From NCBI GenBank assembly GCA_050305935.1, contig JBNLGG010000057.1, positions 1 to 26,383 on the forward strand: a DNA stretch of 26,383 nucleotides. The letters are read 5' to 3'. The position numbers and the translations under genes are program-made. The notes under the pieces were generated by a model. It was not told the origin of the DNA. It made no database searches and was given only the letters and a program-made list of their open reading frames with translations. This stretch comes from CAJXNP01 sp050305935. Lineage in GTDB: Bacteria; Bacteroidota; Bacteroidia; Cytophagales; Cyclobacteriaceae. Numbering within the stretch: the stretch's first letter is position 1; every line of letters starts with the position of its first letter. This document shows positions 22,907 through 26,383 of the stretch, in pieces.

Positions 22907-25324
22907 ATGAACTACAAACCTTTTTTCCTATTCCTAATCTTAATTTGCTGTCTCAGAGAAGCTGGGCAGGCTCAGGAGATCTATGAAAAAACAGCGTTTG
23001 GCGCCAAAGCGACTATCGAAGACGTTGAAGTTGAGCTGCAATTTTTTGGACCGTCGACAGTGAGGGTCATAAAGCACCCCGTTGGCAAAGGCTTTTCTAA
23101 AGAAAGCCTGGCTGTCATTCAAACTCCACAGAAAACGGATGTTAAGATTACCAGGCGGGGCGATATGATCTCGCTGACAAGCCAGAAGTTGCAGGCTTCC
23201 CTGAACTTGAAAAGCGGAAAAGTTGATTTCAGGACTAAAGAACAACTGCTTTTGAGCGAAAAAGAGGTTGCCTTTATCGATTTCAATGATGCAGGTACGA
23301 AAACCTATACCGTTTCCCAGTCCTTCCAACTGGATAAGGACGAACCTATCTATGGGCTGGGCATTCAGCAGCAGGGTAAAATGTCGCAGCGGAATGTAAA
23401 GCTCAATATGATCCAGGGAAATCTTGATGATTATATTCCGTTTTTCCAATCAGCAAAAGGCTATGGAGTCTACTGGGACAATTACTCACCGACAGTATTT
23501 GAAGACAATGCGGAAGGTACCATGTTCAGGTCTGAAGTTGGTGATGGTATTGACTATTATTTTATGTACGGAGGCAATGCCGATGGAGTGATTGCCTGTA
23601 TGCGCAACCTGACCGGACAAGCCCCTATGTTCCCACTCTGGACATTTGGCTTCTGGCAGAGCAGAGAGCGTTACAAAAGCCAGGATGAACTGTTAGGTGT
23701 GGTGAAGAAATTCCGCGAATTGGGCGTGCCGCTCGATGGCATTATACAAGACTGGCAGTATTGGGGTAGCAATTACCTCTGGAATGCAATGGAGTTTCTC
23801 AATCCGAGTTTTCAAGATCCGCAGAAGATGGTGAACGATGTACATGCATTGAATGCTCATATGATCATCTCCATCTGGTCGTCTTTCGGGCCGCATACTA
23901 AGCCATACAGGGAATTGGACACGATTGGTGCTCTATATAATTTTACCACATGGCCGCAATCGGGAGTTGAAAAATGGCCGCCCAATCCTGACTATCCTTC
24001 GGGCGTACGAGTATATGATGCCTACAATCCTGCCGCTCGCGACATCTACTGGAAGTACCTGAGCAAAGGATTGCTTTCACTGGGAATAGACGGCTGGTGG
24101 ATGGACTCCACAGAACCCGACCATCTTGATTTCAAGCCATCCGATCTTGATACTAAGACTTACATGGGGTCATTCCGGAAGGTACGAAATGCCTATCCTT
24201 TAATGACCGTTGGTGGTGTTTCTGATCATCAACGTTCCGTTACATCAGATAAGCGGGTATTTATTCTTACGCGTTCTGCCTTTGCCGGACAACAACGATA
24301 CGGTGCCAACACCTGGTCGGGAGATGTGACTGCTTCGTGGGAGGTGCTGCGTAACCAAATTCCGGCAGGACTGAATTTTTCACTTACCGGGATTCCCTAC
24401 TGGAACAGCGATATAGGGGGCTTCTTCCTCTGGAATCATGAGGACCCGCTTAACAATGCAGATTATCGCGAGCTTCATGTTCGCTGGATGCAGTTCGGTA
24501 CATTTTGCCCGATGATGCGTTCCCATGGCGAAAGTTATCCACGTGAAATTTACCAGTTCGGTGAAAAAGGTACCCCGATATATGATGCTATCGAAAAATA
24601 CATAAACCTGCGCTACAGCTTTCTTCCTTATACTTATTCCACCTCGTGGGATGTTACCGCCAACCAGTCCAGTATGATGCGTGCTCTGGTGATGGATTTC
24701 GCAGATGACAAACAAGCGCTGGACATCAACGATGAATACATGTTTGGAAAGTCGCTGTTGGTAAGCCCTGTAACAACGCCCATGTATTGGAAAAATGAAG
24801 TCAGGGGTAATGATACTATAAAAGTAGAAGATTTTGCGTCCGTAAAAACAAAGGATGTGTATTTGCCCGAAGGTTCTGAATGGTATGACTTTTGGACGGG
24901 GGAAAAGTTTGATGGAGGTCAAACGATCACTAAGGAAACACCATTGGATATTATTCCCCTGTATGTAAAGGCAGGATCCATACTGCCTATAGGCCCCAAA
25001 GTGCAGTTTGCTAACGAAAAGAAGTGGGATAATCTGGAAATCAGGGTGTATGAAGGAGCCAATGGAGAATTTACCCTGTACGAAGATGAAAACGACAACT
25101 ATAACTACGAAAAGGGGATCTGCTCTACCATCAAATTTACATGGGATGATGCAAAAAAAGCATTGACCATAGGCAGCCGAAATGGTGAGTTTCCTGGAAT
25201 GTTGAAAGAACGGAAATTCAATATTGTAGTTGTGGGCAAGGACAAAGGAAACGGTTCTGATTTAACTGAAAAGTTTGACGGTACTGTGACTTATCAGGGA
25301 AAAAGAGTAGTGTTTAAACCGTAG
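22907..25324 (+). CDS. GH31 alpha-xylosidase
   Basis: GH31 alpha-xylosidases remove alpha-1,6-xylose from the non-reducing end of xyloglucan oligosaccharides, a step needed before glucosidases can advance. The 805-residue protein has a signal peptide ending AGQAQ (residue 23), an N-terminal beta-sandwich (about 30-240), the barrel with PMFPLWTFGFWQSRERYKSQ, nucleophile Asp400 in GWWMDSTEPDH, acid Asp473 in NTWSGDVTASW, and C-terminal beta-domains (LLVSPVTTPMYWKNE...YLPEGSEWYDFWTGEKF). The STEPDH sequence after the nucleophile is typical of alpha-xylosidases. I see no PA14 insertion in the N-terminal domain, which is present in some characterised xyloglucan alpha-xylosidases. The gene follows a 156-base spacer, the longest in this half, so it may have its own promoter. 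Family is firm; alpha-xylosidase activity is strongly suggested by motif and context. Confidence 0.92.
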   Translation: MNYKPFFLFLILICCLREAGQAQEIYEKTAFGAKATIEDVEVELQFFGPSTVRVIKHPVGKGFSKESLAVIQTPQKTDVKITRRGDMISLTSQKLQASLNLKSGKVDFRTKEQLLLSEKEVAFIDFNDAGTKTYTVSQSFQLDKDEPIYGLGIQQQGKMSQRNVKLNMIQGNLDDYIPFFQSAKGYGVYWDNYSPTVFEDNAEGTMFRSEVGDGIDYYFMYGGNADGVIACMRNLTGQAPMFPLWTFGFWQSRERYKSQDELLGVVKKFRELGVPLDGIIQDWQYWGSNYLWNAMEFLNPSFQDPQKMVNDVHALNAHMIISIWSSFGPHTKPYRELDTIGALYNFTTWPQSGVEKWPPNPDYPSGVRVYDAYNPAARDIYWKYLSKGLLSLGIDGWWMDSTEPDHLDFKPSDLDTKTYMGSFRKVRNAYPLMTVGGVSDHQRSVTSDKRVFILTRSAFAGQQRYGANTWSGDVTASWEVLRNQIPAGLNFSLTGIPYWNSDIGGFFLWNHEDPLNNADYRELHVRWMQFGTFCPMMRSHGESYPREIYQFGEKGTPIYDAIEKYINLRYSFLPYTYSTSWDVTANQSSMMRALVMDFADDKQALDINDEYMFGKSLLVSPVTTPMYWKNEVRGNDTIKVEDFASVKTKDVYLPEGSEWYDFWTGEKFDGGQTITKETPLDIIPLYVKAGSILPIGPKVQFANEKKWDNLEIRVYEGANGEFTLYEDENDNYNYEKGICSTIKFTWDDAKKALTIGSRNGEFPGMLKERKFNIVVVGKDKGNGSDLTEKFDGTVTYQGKRVVFKP

Positions 25325-25381
25325 TTTAGTAGCTGAAGTGGAAGGACAAATTCAATCGCCAATGCAAACCCTAATTAAAGA

Positions 25382-26383
25382 ATGATGAAAAATCTTTTTC
25401 CGCCAGAAAAGCATAAAATCGCCCAACTGATTCTATCGTTTCTGCTTTTAACAAATGTATTTTTAGTCTATGCCCAAGAGCAAAATGACACAGAACGAAA
25501 ACGCCTGTTCGACGCAGATTGGAAGTTCTTTTTAGGAGACACTGCAGCAGCCAGCGTAAAATACTTCAACGACGAGAATTGGCGCAGCCTTGATCTGCCG
25601 CATGACTGGAGCATCGAAGGACAAACACATCCTAAAAATCCTATGGGGAATGGAGGAGGTTACTTTCCTGCAGGAATTGGATGGTACAGAAAAACCTTCA
25701 AGGTACCCACAGAGTGGAAGGACAAAAAGGTATCCATTTATTTTGAAGGTGTCTACATGAATTCCGAAGTGTTTATTAATGGGAAATCGCTGGGAGTCTA
25801 TCCTTATGGCTATTCGTCCTTCAGCTATGACCTTTCACCATATCTGGATTTTGGGCAGGAAAATGTCATTGCCATGCGTGTCGACAATTCCCAACACTTC
25901 AACAGTCGTTGGTACAGTGGATCAGGCATCTATCGCCATGTTTGGATGAGAGTGACTGATCCAGTGCATGTGGACCATTGGGGAGTAGTCATTACCACTC
26001 CTGAGGTTTCTTCAAAAAAGGCAACGGTCCAGGTAAAAGCTTTGGTAAAAAATGAAACGGGCTTACCTCAAAATCTTGTAGTCAAAACCCAAATGCTAGG
26101 AAGTGATTCCAAAAAAGTTGCCGATGGTCAGATCACTTTAGAGCTACCGGCTAATGTCGAGAAAGAAGTCACACAAGTGATCAAGGTGTCAAATCCACGA
26201 CTATGGACACCGGAAACCCCCGATTTGTATGTGGCGCGGATTCAGGTGGTAAAAGACAAAGAAGTCATCGACGATGCGGAAACCACCTTTGGCATTCGCT
26301 CCATTGAGTTTTCCGCCGAAAAGGGCTTCCTGTTGAATGGAAAGCAGGTACAAATAAACGGAGGTTGTGTCCATCACGACAAT
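25382..26383 (+). CDS. GH2 beta-galactosidase-like enzyme, 3' end beyond window
   Basis: The open frame runs 334 codons to the window edge without a stop, so the gene is cut by the window and not broken. A signal peptide (about residues 1-36, ending VYAQ) is followed by the GH2 sugar-binding jelly-roll (FDADWKFFLGD, LDLPHDWSIEGQ, GGGYFPAGIGWYRKTF, NSRWYSGSGIYRHVWM), an Ig-like domain (about 215-300) and the first strand of the barrel (TFGIRSIEFSAEKGFLLNGK, then GGCVHHDN). These motifs are typical of secreted Bacteroidota GH2 beta-galactosidases. Catalytic glutamates lie beyond the window, so specificity (galactosidase, mannosidase or glucuronidase) cannot be fixed; the motifs favour beta-galactosidase. 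ATG codons at 25382 and 25385 are adjacent and equivalent. It starts 57 bases after GH31 and is probably in the same unit. Confidence 0.9.
   Translation, partial: MMKNLFPPEKHKIAQLILSFLLLTNVFLVYAQEQNDTERKRLFDADWKFFLGDTAAASVKYFNDENWRSLDLPHDWSIEGQTHPKNPMGNGGGYFPAGIGWYRKTFKVPTEWKDKKVSIYFEGVYMNSEVFINGKSLGVYPYGYSSFSYDLSPYLDFGQENVIAMRVDNSQHFNSRWYSGSGIYRHVWMRVTDPVHVDHWGVVITTPEVSSKKATVQVKALVKNETGLPQNLVVKTQMLGSDSKKVADGQITLELPANVEKEVTQVIKVSNPRLWTPETPDLYVARIQVVKDKEVIDDAETTFGIRSIEFSAEKGFLLNGKQVQINGGCVHHDN

Overview
The window is a dense run of secreted and lipid-anchored carbohydrate-active enzymes, all on the + strand, from a member of the Bacteroidota. The evidence is the repeated C-terminal type IX secretion (T9SS type A) sorting domains with the YPNP motif, two BACON-domain lipoproteins, starts without Shine-Dalgarno sequences, and the enzyme families present. 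An environmental cytophagal or flavobacterial lineage seems more likely than a gut Bacteroides, but I cannot place the genus. There is no RNA gene, CRISPR array, insertion sequence, SusC/SusD pair or transcription regulator in view.

Layout. (1) 59-2781 is a rearranged block: a truncated GH74 N-terminus (59-325), a complete secreted clan GH-A enzyme of uncertain family (327-2558), a terminator hairpin, and a short lipoprotein-like remnant (2623-2781). (2) 2782-3414 is a 633-base AT-rich spacer that probably holds the main promoter of the locus. (3) 3424-7533 carries intact GH74 and GH5 (subfamily 4-like) endo-xyloglucanases, ended by a strong hairpin at 7550-7581. (4) 7612-16882 carries a GH39 enzyme, a sialate-O-acetylesterase-like (CE20-like) esterase, a second copy of the clan GH-A enzyme, a GH44 endoglucanase/xyloglucanase and a GH43 exo-enzyme. 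(5) 17017-26383 carries a BACON plus CE6-like esterase lipoprotein, a GH42 beta-galactosidase, a multidomain CE1-like esterase with CBM6, a GH31 alpha-xylosidase and a GH2 enzyme cut by the window end.

Together the set fits breakdown of branched, acetylated xyloglucan (inference from family content). Three unrelated backbone-cleaving endo-enzymes (GH74, GH5, GH44) would act outside the cell. Esterases would remove acetyl or acyl groups. GH42/GH2 would remove beta-galactose, GH43 and perhaps the clan GH-A pair would remove arabinose, and GH31 would remove the alpha-1,6-xylose that blocks the glucan chain. GH39 may act on beta-xylose. No fucosidase is visible.

The most unusual points are the 88%-similar pair of clan GH-A enzymes with different C-terminal tails, whose family I cannot name, and the evidence that one of them sits inside the shell of a decayed tandem duplicate of the GH74-GH5 block.
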